Below are positions 32,400 to 43,602 of a stretch of DNA of 64,000 bases, piece after piece. Positions within the stretch are counted from its first letter, which is position 1, and each line of letters starts with the position of its first letter. The position numbers were made by a program, and so were the translations under genes. Location of the stretch: positions 485,190 through 549,189 of the forward strand of contig CACRXP010000165.1 of the NCBI GenBank assembly GCA_902702965.1, given 5' to 3'. Below the pieces are notes generated by a model. It was given only the letters and a program-made list of their open reading frames with translations. It ran no database searches and was not told the DNA's origin. This stretch comes from Spirometra erinaceieuropaei (lineage: Eukaryota; Platyhelminthes; Cestoda; Diphyllobothriidea; Diphyllobothriidae).

Positions 32400-34060
32400 C
32401 CCGGCTTTTAGCGCGTCGTGGCGGTTTCAAAGCGTGTCAAATGTACTACAGTGAACTGAAGCATCATGGGGATGGAGCTCCACAGTCGGCCACCATCAAC
32501 CATCTCTTGATGAACTTGGCTGCCGTAGTGGACGGGGCTGCAGTAGCTCGCGTATGTTTGCCACACATGACCTGGTTGGGCACCAGCCTGCACCTAAAAA
32601 GGTGCTAATCACTTTCGCTCGTTTTGTATGTTCTGCGCGTGTGGTGAATGGTGTGGGGCAGGTTTGTGTGTGGTGTATGGGCTGCCGAGTGGAGAGTGTT
32701 AATGAGATTTGGACAGCAGATTTTTTGTCGCAAATTTTTATGCTGCGCATGTAGTTGAGTAGGTCCATGCTGTGATTAAATTTGCCTGAGCAGCATGGGC
32801 AGCTCAGACAGTTGCGGTGGTTATATCGTGGTTTCCTGGCACTGGTCTGCCGTCGCAATGCGATGAATTTGCAAATTTTTGAAGTGGGACCTGAGCGTGT
32901 CCTTGCAGCTACGCTTTCGCCCGCCTTCTTTGCAAGCACCCGAAGCCACGTCGCCGTAGAAGAGCAGCTTTGGCAAACGCTCGTCTTCAACCCTCGCTAA
33001 GTGATCCTTCCATCGCAGTTGCAGGTGCCTCAGCATTAGAGTAACGCTAAGGATTCCTGTCCGTTCCAAGACCTCCTTGTCTGGGATCCCGTCCTTCCGC
33101 CTCAATTTTAGTGCTCTCCAAAGACAGCTAAGTTTTAAGTGGCTGATTTTCTTGACTTGACTGGAGTAGACATCCGGTGTCTCTGTCCCAAATAGTAGCG
33201 TTGCCAGGAACTCCGCTCTGTACATTTTGAGCTTCGTGTTAAGCCAAAGTCCGTGGCGGTTCCTGAAGTAAGCCCATAACCGGCCGAAAACCTGACTAGT
33301 TTTAGAGATGCGGTGGCCACTTCGTTGATGTTCTTGGAGGGAATACTGTCTAGGTTGGCGAACTTGTCTATGAATGAGATTCGTATCCCAGTTGCGGCGA
33401 TTCCACACTGAGTCCTGCAGCCGTCTGAAAAATTGGTTTGTTTTAGAAATCCGGTAAACCAATTCGTTGCCAATTTTGATGTTGTCGCTATTTGCTGTGT
33501 CGTGAGGTCCACGAAGCTAGCGTGGATGTAAGTCGGAATTTCCTGACACTTCTATTGTAGTTGACGGACGATAAATGTCATGCCAATGGTCCGGAGTGTT
33601 TTCTGACGCACATTCGCAAGCGGAGATCAGCCCGACGATGTTGTGTAGCAAGTTTCCTCCGTGATTGTCACGAAGTTTCCGGCTCCCATTCAGCTTGTAG
33701 AGATGGACGATGGTCGCATTATTGAATTCCCAAGGAATTTGTCTTAGGCGTCACACCTCCTGATGTATCGTTAGTCGGGAACCGACGTGTTTGCATGCTT
33801 CAGCCAAAATCACAACGGAACCATGTGCTTTTTCGCTGGAGAGCTGTTCCACGGCCCTGATGGTTTCCTGATGGGAAGGCAGAAAGGTAATGGCGTTGCT
33901 CGCTTCCGCTTGGACAGCGAGTCGATGGCGGTGTCGGAGATCATGAACTGGCAGCCGAGGACGACCCTGATATGTCCTGGTCAGCGCTTCACAATTTACG
34001 ATTTTTCCGAGAAGAGTGTTATCCCGAGGGTGGGATATCTAGTTAAGGGGAAATCCGTGA
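32400..34060 (-). pseudogene. Endonuclease/RT zinc-finger-type element, copy 3: RT to C-terminus, decayed
   Basis: Minus-strand remnants in order: ETIRAVEQLSSEKAHGS (about 33870), ATIVHLYKLNG (about 33700), then RISKTNQFFRRLQDSVWNRR (33450-33400), RISKTSQVFGRL (33310-33280), LKMYRAEFLATLLFGTET, HLKLSCLWRALKLRRKDGIPD, VLERTGILSVTLMLRHLQLRWKDH and LLFYGDVASG, followed by a KDTLRSHFKNLQI tail to about 32830. The frame from 33462 to 32821 is open over 213 codons. The RISK block appears twice about 130 bp apart, so an internal duplication exists. No catalytic motif is preserved in this copy. Confidence 0.8.
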
Positions 34061-35109
34061 AAATGTAGTAGGTCACATTGTACAAGTGGGAGTTGCTCCA
34101 CATGACGCCTATGTGGCATCCAACACTCATCCCGGTCTCCCCGAATCTGGACTCCGTCTAGAAGCCACAGTCCGGCAACTGCCTCGATTGGCGGGTAAAG
34201 TAAAATTAAGGTATCCGTTTTTGTGTGTCGCTACCATCGGCAATTTGGCTCCTCTCTTCCTCATTTCGTATTACCCCTCTCAAATTTCGGAAGTCTTACG
34301 GAGATGGCGACATGCAGTACCGTAGGCAGTCCACGTCAAGTCGGGTCTCTCCCTCTAAACTGCTTCATGACTCATAGTGGAGTTCAGCAGCCGTTTGAGA
34401 TGTTTAGACAGTCTTATTTAGGAATGGTAATTCCCTCCCAAATCGCGAGGAAGGAGTTAAAAAGGTCTACAAACAGATTTTGAAGTTGCATCATCAGCAA
34501 ACAGGCCGTAGGTTCTGGATGCCGAACTGACGGTCAACGCATCCAAATGAACAACAACCCGTCCTCACCCACTCCGCCTCACCTCACAGGCTGCCCAGCG
34601 AGTGTGCTCAGTTTGGCAGCCTAGAATGTCCGTTATCTTTTAGACAATCGGAAAAGTGAAACCGGCCGGACAAGATAACTCGCTAGCTGCCTGAAAACTG
34701 GTGCGCCACAAGGTAGATATCGCTGCCTGGGAGTGCTGAGCCCTTATGGACTGGTGGTCGTAACAACAACAACAACAACCGCATCCTACCGCCAACCTGC
34801 AAGGAAGACCACCTCCTTTTCACCAACCCCTGCTTCCGCCTTTCGACGCGGGAGGACGCAACGTAGATGTACGCCCGATCATGAAGCTGGCAATTGCTGA
34901 ACCGCGTTCTTGTCCGGAAACGAAGGCAACAGGACTTGCTGGGGATAAAAACGACCTGCAACACCGACAGCCTGACGGACCACCACTTAGGCGCCTCCAA
35001 GATGAGGCTGCTAATCCAACCCTGAGGAAAACCACAAGGTAAACGAATACCAGGTAAACCAAATTCTGCTATATTGATGCATTTATTCATTGGCTAGATT
35101 TCGGCAGGT
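34061..35109. other. No supported gene; short AAC microsatellite
   Basis: A minus-strand open frame (35090-34683) is rich in Leu/Arg and has no recognised domain. An (AAC)n run lies at about 34760-34780. Parts may be further remnants of the neighbouring non-LTR elements but I cannot show it. Confidence 0.3.
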
Positions 35110-35430
35110 AACCAAGTCAGCGACTGGAATACCCGCAGATTTCAGACGATGACGTCGACATGCAGACACAGTAGTATCAATTGTGGAAGGTTATGCACTC
35201 AGCGCTCCGAACGTCCTCGGTCCCGCACGTTGTCCATATCAGAGCCTGTTGACAACCGCGACGTAGATATCAACAATCTACTGGCGAAAAAGAACAGACT
35301 GCACAAACCTACGTTGACCGTCGTACCGACGGAATCAAAGCGGCCTTCTTTAGATGTCACAACCTAGTGCAGCAATGGCTGCAGGAGATGCTAGATACCT
35401 AGATGGATCGCCAAACCCGAGGAAAATCAA
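35110..35430 (+). pseudogene. Endonuclease/RT zinc-finger-type element, copy 4: small linker fragment, plus strand
   Basis: Plus-strand remnants match the linker between endonuclease and RT in the copy at 56225-55857. Here they read as an EKEQTAQTYVDRRTDGIKAAF-like stretch (35290-35345) followed by a VQQWLQEM segment. In the family this is the KNRLHKAYV.RPTD...AF and VQQ.LREMQDAW region. Frameshifts and stops interrupt it. It is too short to have any function and simply marks another insertion of the family in the opposite orientation to the others. Confidence 0.65.
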
Positions 35431-37684
35431 TTATACTATGCGGTAAAAAGCACACTATTACGTTCTACATAAGAACTCTCTTTCTACCGGCTTAAAAATA
35501 ACAGAGTAGGTCTCTTTATCCTGATTTGGTTTTGAAGGGAGATCGATGTGAACGTCTTATTTTAGAGCTTTAATTGTGGTCGCAGAGGGTGATGAGTTCT
35601 AGATTAAGCAAGCTTTTTAGTCCGTGAATGAGTCTGAATTTGCATCTTATCCAAAAGCCAGTCTTAGCTATTGATGTGTTGGAGAGGTGTATGACATACC
35701 AAAACAGATGGCCGGCCAACTGTACCAAAAGGCTGGCAAATTTGAGGATGTGTAACATAACGAACTCACTGAAATAGTAGAAGCCAAAAAAGTCAACGAG
35801 GTCTTTCGAGACTTTCACTACATAGGCAAAATGTTGACTGAGACAGAACAAAGCCATTTATGATAACATGTTCTTACATGTCATGGCGCTATTAAAACTG
35901 CGTATAGTCGTTAACCACATGCAACTTTAGATTCGAATTAACAGCTGTGACAGAGCCGGAAAAAGCCTTCAGGGCCGACAAATGCATGAGAATATTGCTC
36001 AGAAGAAAACTGTGCCTGCTTCCATCGCTCTTTTTTTAAAACGTAATAAGTTAATATGCACACAAATGTCCTCGATTGTCTTCAGAACATTCCCCAAGTC
36101 CAAATTTGTAAGTTGGTCTACGACGTCAGCAGAAGGGGCTCTGCTATCGCTAAGGGTAGTCTTTCTTGTATTAAATTGTTCAAGGACTCAATGGTGACAA
36201 TTTTACTTTAGACATTGGTAGGAGTCTCTGTATCTTAACACATGAATGAAGTCAAAAATCACAGTTGGCACTTTTGGCATATTCTCAGCATCTAAGAACC
36301 GTCCAGCAGATGCGAGCCCTGACATACTTGCTTAACTCCTAGCTTGCAAACCTAAGAAAGGATGCAGAAACGAAAAATTATTTCTTACTTTGAGGAAAGA
36401 TGTAAGTTTGCGATCTACAACTACATAGTTTGTGCGATGGGGCTTAGACATAAAGCAGCCATGTCGCAAAGTGCACGGAACTATCAGAAGCTTGCAATTA
36501 CTGAGTAATTTTCGGTAGATGGTGTAAGCGCAAAAAGTGCCTCTACGAAACCTCATTTAGAGAAAGTGATAGAGAATCATATTTAATTACGCAAAATAAG
36601 TTTTTCAGATTATAATTTTATCGCTAAAATCAAACTACAACATCAGTTACAAAGATTAGTGGACCTTAAGCATTTAAACACCCCAATGCCATTAGCTGGA
36701 GTTTAAACCGCAAAAGAAAGTTGGTTGCAGCCCTTGCGGACCATACTGCCTAAATAGTATACTACAGCAGTATATGTGGAGGTAAGACGACGCAGTTGAC
36801 ACGTGGTACGCTGCCTACGATTGCCCATTTACTGTTTATATATAGCTTGATCCATAGTTTCCATACGCGTTAACCAAAAGGTTTTGTGGTTTCCTATCAC
36901 TGCTTTCTCCTCGGGAAAGGTGATTCGAGTCCCGAAACCGCTGCTATTCAAAAGTAAGTGCTTCCAAGGCAGTCTAAATGGAGAGCACATAGTTTGTTAA
37001 AGATCACGGCTCGCTGCCGTAAGTCCATCGTCCGAAAACCTTTTAATTTCCCATGAGCCATGAGCAAACATTTGATAGCCGGACGCAAATATAAGTAGAC
37101 CTTAACAGGTTGGACTGTAACTTGACTCCTGCTAGTCTATTTAAATCGCCACTATCAGAAAGCTCTCCGATTCCACCCTTAACGCCTTGCTCCCCACTGC
37201 TGACGCTCACTGCTAGAAAGCCTCTTTTCGATCAAGAAAGTAAGGAAAATGAATCTCGTACCTTTACGCTTTAATGTAGCCATCAAGGAAAACTCGTAGA
37301 ATGAACATTGGGCATAAATGCAGATGTTCCAAAATGTACTCATTGTATGACCTAATTCTCAATATGAGTTTCCCGTTCGAAACTATTCTGAGTTCTTAAT
37401 GCACGAAATATTTCCCCCATCGACATACCTGTACATTTCATGTTAAAAATTAGGAGTTTAAGATTTCTCGCCCTGTACCCAGCCTGGTAGGTACAGTACA
37501 AAAGAGAACAAAAAGGCTTATTTAACAAAGCAATACCCATGACTGAGTGGCCATTCTAGTATTGCGGACGAGCATCCGGGGACCCAGTCGGCGAACTGTT
37601 CTCCTGCTTCGAGTTCCGCTTGACATCACACCGTTTCTTCAAAGCCGGACACGTAGGTCTAATGACTTTCACATAGTCTAACAC
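35431..37684. other. A/T-rich intergenic DNA, no supported gene
   Basis: Only short open frames without domains; no recognised repeat. Confidence 0.35.
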
Positions 37685-38675
37685 TTTAGTTGTTCAGTTT
37701 GCCGAAATTCTGAAATGAGTTTTCAATTAGGAATGATTACTTAGACGGGGATGTAAAATTAATTATCAGGCTTCCTAATTCCATATCTTGCGGAATCATC
37801 AGGATATCGGCTTTTGAATGCACCTGCACCATGCATCTGAATGACCTGCAAAAATCACACTCGGCAAAAATGGCTACTTAAGAAGTATGCATTTTTCACA
37901 TTGATTTTTGAAGCCCTTAAAATTCAAATATTTTTCACAGAAAAGGGGCACAAAAATACTCTCCCATGCACTCATTTGGTAGAAAATCCCGTCTTCGTCA
38001 CACTTTATACTCAAACAAAGGGTACATTTGGGTTTTAAAAAGCTTTTACTTGTGGGATGCCTTACGTCCGTTAAATGTCCATTCATGAAGCATCTTACCT
38101 GTGCGTCTATTAATACTCTTCATGAAATATGCAACATAGTTCGCATCCACTGCAAAATTTTACGAGCTCTACATGGTATTATCATAAATACGTACGGGAG
38201 TATATGATTTTCCCTACGCGGGAACTGTGCATCCTGTAGGTTGAAATTGCTAAACGCAAATGCAACGTCAAATTGTACTCAAAATTATCCGGGAATTGAA
38301 AAAAATTTTTTTAAAACTCGAAGTTACTTTTCCTTCGAGTTAAAATTCTGAAGAAGACGTAACTGTCTACCAAGTGAGTAAAAGAAAGCATACCTTTGTG
38401 TATTTTTTTCTATAAAATGTATCTGAATTTATAACGGCAGTAAAAAATAAAGTGGAAATCTATGTTACCTACGTAGACGTTTTTTGTTGAGTGCGGTTTT
38501 CACATGATACCGAAAAGAAGTACATTCGGAGGCCATTATGCAATCGGGTTGGAGATATCGTGCGACTATGCCACATGATAATCAATATAACAACCCCACC
38601 TAAGTACCCCTTCCTAATCGAAAACTCCCTTCAAAGTTTCCGCCGACGTTTCATGAGATCGTTCATTGACTTATG
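37685..38675. mobile_element. Foldback / MITE-like element family F, copy 2
   Basis: It aligns over its length with the copies at 22.3, 45.1 and 63.1 kb, by shared ordered blocks such as TTTCAATTAGGAATGATTAC, CACTCGGCAAAAATGGCTAC and TTATCCGGGAATTG. The left end is eroded by about 30 bp and no TA duplication is visible. The arms have diverged, so it is an old copy. Confidence 0.75.
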
Positions 38676-39984
38676 GTTACTTAGATACTTTTGTTAGTAC
38701 ATTTGAAGAGTAGACCCGCATCGCCACTTTCGAGCTGGTCTGGATGCAGTCTTCCGGCCGCTAAGGCGAGAAGGCTGAAATTGTTAAGGTGATCTGCATT
38801 GTAAGACCCGGAAAGGCAGACAGGAAAGCGAGAGAAAGAGACTAGAGACATCGTGACGAGAATTGAGCGTGATTTTTCTTCTTTGGTGTTTGCAGCCAAT
38901 GACGGTGAACTGTGTTCGGACACGAAGCAGGAACCAGTGACCATCGTACCTCCCGAATTTCGACCTTAATCTCCGAGTGTTCCCCCTCCCCTTCTGGCTC
39001 GCCGAACTTACATGCGCTCACTGACGCTTCTTGTTTTCCCTCCATCTCTGTCCACTCCGTAATATATCGCTCACATTCTAGGCTTTCCTTAATTACCCAG
39101 GATATACCTGTCCGCTTGAGTTGCTGTTTGCCTACATGATGCCAAGATCAAAAACGAATCGTTCAGAAAAGAAGAAAGCAGCCCTCTCTCCGCCCTGTTC
39201 CATCAAGATGACAGACGCTGACCCAGAACCGATCCCTCGGCCAACAGAACAGCGGGACAGTCCGTCTACTATAGCATATCGCACGCTCTGTAGGTTGCCA
39301 CCCGAGATGTGGGGACTGCGGCTTCGGTCAGTAATCATGGTGTCGTCGAATAAAAGTTGCGCGGAGAACACAGAAGCTTGTTTGGACAGCTTGTGTATAC
39401 ATATTCGACCTGAGGAGCTTATTGCCTGTTTGGAAGGCAATGCTCCATGAAATTAAACTCTGAGGTGGTGAAAATTTTCGAATCTGCCGCCTAATTGACG
39501 AGCGCGAGGTGAAACATGAATTAACTTCGGAATTCAAATTTAGGTGACCCAATCAACAAGCAATTTTTCCGTTTATCAAAAGACTCAAGTTATGGATTTA
39601 AATACAAACGCTTGCATGGTTTTCTTTGATTGAAGCCCGGCTGTATGCCGTGCCTAACATTCTCATAGAATTTCCGAAGAAGATGAAACAGTTCAGAACT
39701 ACTTCGGGTGGATTAGTCGCAGATTAGTAAGAATACAGGAGACATCGTACATCCTTGTTGAACCATTACTGTGGAATGGTAAATCGGTTAGATCGCAGTT
39801 GATAGCCGGGAATGGGAAGGCGGACAGCCAGGCCGCTGTCGTACGGGAATGGTGGAAAAGGGGTTATATGGGTTGGGTCAATGGAAGGGCTGATGGAGGA
39901 ATGCTGGAGTTTCTGGGTAAAAAGAAAGTTACCAGGCAAAGTGCTGGAAAGTTTTAAGTAGGTGGAATAATGGCAGAAATTTCA
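38676..39984. other. No supported gene; overlapping open frames on both strands at 39121-39450
   Basis: At 39121-39450 both strands are open over about 100 codons (minus 39440-39132). The minus frame (SRSPHISGGNLQSVRYAIVD, GRGIGSGSASVILMEQ) has balanced composition, but I recognise no family. It could be an exon or part of an unrecognised repeat. The rest of the segment shows nothing. Confidence 0.3.
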
Positions 39985-40345
39985 ACCCTACACTTAACCA
40001 TAAAATCCAAACCTGACCGCAACCGTAAAGCCTAACCCTAAGCCACAAAAACGAAACGTAACCAAAATCCTGAAACCCAACTCTAACCCGTAACCTAGCC
40101 ATAACCCTAACCCCAATCTTAACCCTAACCCTAATCTTAACCATAATGCTAACCTTAACCCTTACCCTAACCTTGACCCTAACACAACCTCAAGCCTAAC
40201 CCTCACCCTAACCTTCACCGCAACCCTAACGGAAACCCTAACGGGAACCTAAACCCTAACCCTAACACTGAAACCTGGCCCTAAAACGCAAACCCTAATC
40301 ATAAAACTTAACCTACGCCTAACCCTAATTCTCACTAAACCCAAC
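39985..40345. repeat. Interstitial telomere-like (CCCTAA)n array, degenerate
   Basis: The plus strand has many CCCTAACC / CTAACCCTAACC units with substitutions over about 360 bp (for example CCCTAACCTTGACCCTAACA). The metazoan telomere repeat is TTAGGG, so this is a long interstitial tract. Confidence 0.85.
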
Positions 40346-40859
40346 AACCTAACCGAAACGGGCGACCTGCCTAACTCAGTAAGAGCACACCTACTAATAA
40401 CAAGTTCCCTAGACAAGGCAAGCATACCTACTGGTAACAGGTAGGTACGTCAACAGTAGCAATGCATAATGTCTGGCTACTAACAGCGATCTTACCGCTA
40501 AATCGGCTTATGTTGCGCCTATATCCCACCTGCCAGACGTCCGGATGGAAAGAAAACGTATAACTCAACATACTGCATCATAAATTAGAGCATGGGGCTA
40601 ACGATCTATACAAGGAAATAATGGTAAACTGTTGAAATCAAGGTGGACGACTTCGTTATCATTATGATGATCTGGGGGCAAGGATTGAATATGTAGTCAT
40701 ACTAAGAAAATGGAGCGCAGGGACTCCTATAATAGAGGAAGAATATAAATAGAGGTTTTGCGAGTGGGGCAGAGTCTTTTATTACTTCAACGAGGTACCG
40801 GATCAGACTACACAGTTTTAAAGATGCGAATTAAGAGCGCGTAACGGGCGGAAAACAGG
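40346..40859. other. Intergenic, no supported gene
   Basis: No open frame with a domain, and no recognised repeat apart from the flanking telomere-like tract. Confidence 0.35.
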
Positions 40860-41345
40860 CAACATGTAGTTTGTGGTTAGTGATACATACAACGAGTGAG
40901 GTAAGGACCATGGCTCTCGCAGCCTGGTATGCTCTGGCAGTCTCCTGACACCTGGTTCCCTGCCGGTAGATGCGCTTGCGCTCCCGCGGAGTATATAGAC
41001 GGTGGGCATGGCTGCCCAGTCATCCTCGCCCTTCTGACCCCTTGTAGGGGTGTTGCCGTTGTAGGTGGTGGGAAGTCCTGGTCAAGTGTATGTTGTGGAC
41101 CAGGGGGTGTGGTGGCACGCCTAAGTGCGAGTCCGGCTGTGCCAGCCATCTGCGCCCTCTCTCGCCTCCGGTCTTCGCGACTCTGTCTTGACACCTGACT
41201 CAGGTGAGAGAGCAGGAGAGAGTGCGGTAGATGCTGCGCAAGCTTACTATCACTATATTCTAATTCGTGCGCAAATCACCGTCCCGGCTCCCACCCTGCT
41301 ATGGAGCACACGGCGGGCATCGTCGACACCGATGGTCGAGCAGTC
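40860..41345 (-). repeat. SINE-like repeat family A, copy 2
   Basis: In reverse complement the shared blocks appear in order: GGTGATTTGCGCACGAATTA, GCTTGCGCAGCATCTACCGC, GGTGTCAAGACAGAGTCGCG, GGCTGGCACAGCCGG and CCACCACACCCCCTGGTC. It continues about 200 bp further than other copies (to about 40870). It is very similar to the copy at 41.75-42.12 kb. Confidence 0.8.
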
Positions 41346-41749
41346 TTATTCCTGTCGACCCACTTTCGTTCTAATTCGTTTTTCTCCGCTTTGCGCACCA
41401 GTTCCTCTCAGTGGGCTCTGTCGGTAGTTTGATGTGTTCAAACTGTTTTCTTTATTTCCAGCTCGAAACACTCTCCCTCCTTTCCAAGGCTGGTCTTCAG
41501 GCGACTCTGGCTGCTCTTTCACCGAATGCTGTGATGCCGTCCGATTGACCCGCGGACTCTCTTTAATTACTACAAAGTTGTACCTTCTTTACCTTGTCTT
41601 TCTAAATTGTGCACATGTTTCAGAGAGCGTTTCATGGCTTACGTCCTTTCATTAATATTGTGCATTCCTTTGACCCCAAAGTGGGCCACGCGGTAGGTGC
41701 GCTGGACCAACACGGAGGCTAGATCGGATTCCAGCAAGCGTTATCGGGA

Positions 41750-42125
41750 ATGCCCACTCATAACAAGTGCCCACATTCGGGGTGCGGTGGCAGGCCCCGT
41801 AGTCGGCTCACGCCGCACCAATTGGAATCCCTGCCCCCCCCCTTGTTACTGTTGGTTGGAATCCTAGTCACATGTTTGGTGTGGACCAGGAGGTGCGGTG
41901 ATGCGGCCAGGTGCGGGTTTTCTCTGTCCGGCCACATGCGCTCTCTCACTCACCTCCGGTGTTCTTGACTATGTCTTGACACCTGACTCAGGTGAGAAAG
42001 CAGGAGAGAGTGCGGCAGATGCTGCGCAAGCTCACTATCACTATAAACTAATTCACGCCCAAGTCACCGTGCCTGCTGCACCTTGATATGTAGCACACAG
42101 TGGACATCGTCGAAATCGACAGCCG
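41750..42125 (-). repeat. SINE-like repeat family A, copy 3
   Basis: The same blocks appear in reverse complement. The core at 41970-42040 (CACCTGACTCAGGTGAGAAA, AGATGCTGCGCAAGCTCACT) is nearly identical to 41190-41260, so the two copies share a recent source. Confidence 0.8.
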
Positions 42126-42179
42126 AACTGTCGGTTAATGATAGGAATATTGAGTAAGACGCTGTCCTGCAGACAAAAT

Positions 42180-42310
42180 TAGTCCTAACCATAACCTTAA
42201 CCCCGACCATTCCCCCAACCGCAATCTCCAATCAAACCCTAACGCCAACTTTCGCCTTGACCGTAAATTAATTCGTTTACTTAACTTCTACCGTAACCCT
42301 AACATAACAG
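42180..42310. repeat. Short degenerate telomere-like tract
   Basis: CCTAACCATAACCTTAACCC-type units on the plus strand, more decayed than the tract at 40 kb. Confidence 0.5.
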
Positions 42311-43476
42311 GTTTACGTAAGTCAGATAAGCAGGCATGTTATGGTAATAAAAACCGGTGGCTGCGTATCAAATCTCCGTCTCAACCAGGAGCTTTGTGAT
42401 ACAACAGCGCCTTTTTGTTAAATAACCACATCGCTTAATGGTCAGTTGTTTATTATCCTTTGGTGCGATCGCGTATTTTGACGGGAATGCTTATCCGCAA
42501 CCATGAAAACTGTAACGATGGGGATGACACGACCGCAGTATGCCACCACCCACTGACAATATTTTTGTGACGTAAGGCGGATGGAAGATTGAACACTAAT
42601 CGTTCGTGGAAAAGAAGCAAGCCGACTGTATATCAGACTAATTAATAACTGCCCATCAAAGGTGAATTCACTTTCTTGTCGCCTTCCATGTGCAGTCATA
42701 AACTCGTTGCTTTCCCATGCCTCTAGTCAGATAGCAAGTGCTTGAATGCTGTCGTTTGACTTCCTCCCCAGAAGATGATGTAATACTGTCAGTCGTTTAC
42801 TTTCCTGACGTCTGCATGCGCCTCTTTCTATTTTGGAGTCGTCTCCCCGCAATAAACTGTTATTTGGGCGGTTGGTCTGGCGGTTCTCCTTCTTCCTCAC
42901 CGAGTAGACTCAGCGTCGGGCTATCTCCGTCGCCCGTGCTCGTTTCCTTAAAGGATGGGAATACTTTCTACAAGTTTTAAACACATTTTTGAGTGGCACT
43001 CAGTCGAATAATTTTGCCTGCTATTTGCTAGATTCCCTAATCGTTTAGGCCTCGCACTCCCACCAAAATTCCGGGAGTTATGATTTTACTTTAGCAATTT
43101 CCATTGAATCACTGTCTGTCCACAGAAGCAAGCTCCACCCCATTTAGTGTGATAATGTTAAAAAGTCTTTTTCTGTCGAGAGGAACCAATTTTAATCAGA
43201 ATTTAGTGTTAGTGAATTTTTTGCAGACATTGTTTAGTTACAAACATGGATTGTATTTGCTGATACTTGGCTCACTTGTCTATTTGTTCTATCATTCCTT
43301 AGAAAAGAAGGCAAAATAACGAGTGGCTTTCAATCACACTAAGGGCGAATTAAGGCAGGTCACCAAAGCCGCCCGCATCCTGGTGATGCAGCAGAAACCA
43401 GCCTACTTTTTCTAGCATCTCATTTCTGAAATTACGGTGAGCGTGTTCGCAACTGATAACTCGGAGCAGAGTTTAT
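42311..43476. other. Upstream of the NWD-like gene; promoter or 5' exons not identified
   Basis: No domain-bearing frame is seen. The region should contain the promoter or further 5' exons of the NACHT/WD gene. An acceptor-like GAGCAG lies at 43464-43469, just before the first recognised exon. Confidence 0.3.
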
Positions 43477-43602
43477 ATGGAAGTTTACGTCTTCATCTTT
43501 GCACGCCCTCGCGAATTTGACGTGGAGCGGGAAGTTTTACACTCAATTGTCCTTCCGGCTTGCAAGAAGATTCTACTGAGAAATCATTATGTTGCACTTA
43601 AT
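43477..43602 (+). CDS. NWD-like gene, exon 1 recognised (N-terminal domain)
   Basis: It encodes 42 residues, [20 protein letters not shown] and onwards to HYVALN, matching the VRVFIS.....ERQ.L...VYP.L start of the NWD family. It ends AAT|GTAAGG in phase 0. The frame is open upstream to about 43440 with an acceptor-like CAG at 43467-43469, so this may be an internal exon. Confidence 0.78.

Noticed and set aside
36833..36880. TATA-box-like promoter
   Set aside because: TTTATATATAG occurs, but there is no gene nearby in either direction and the DNA is A/T-rich.
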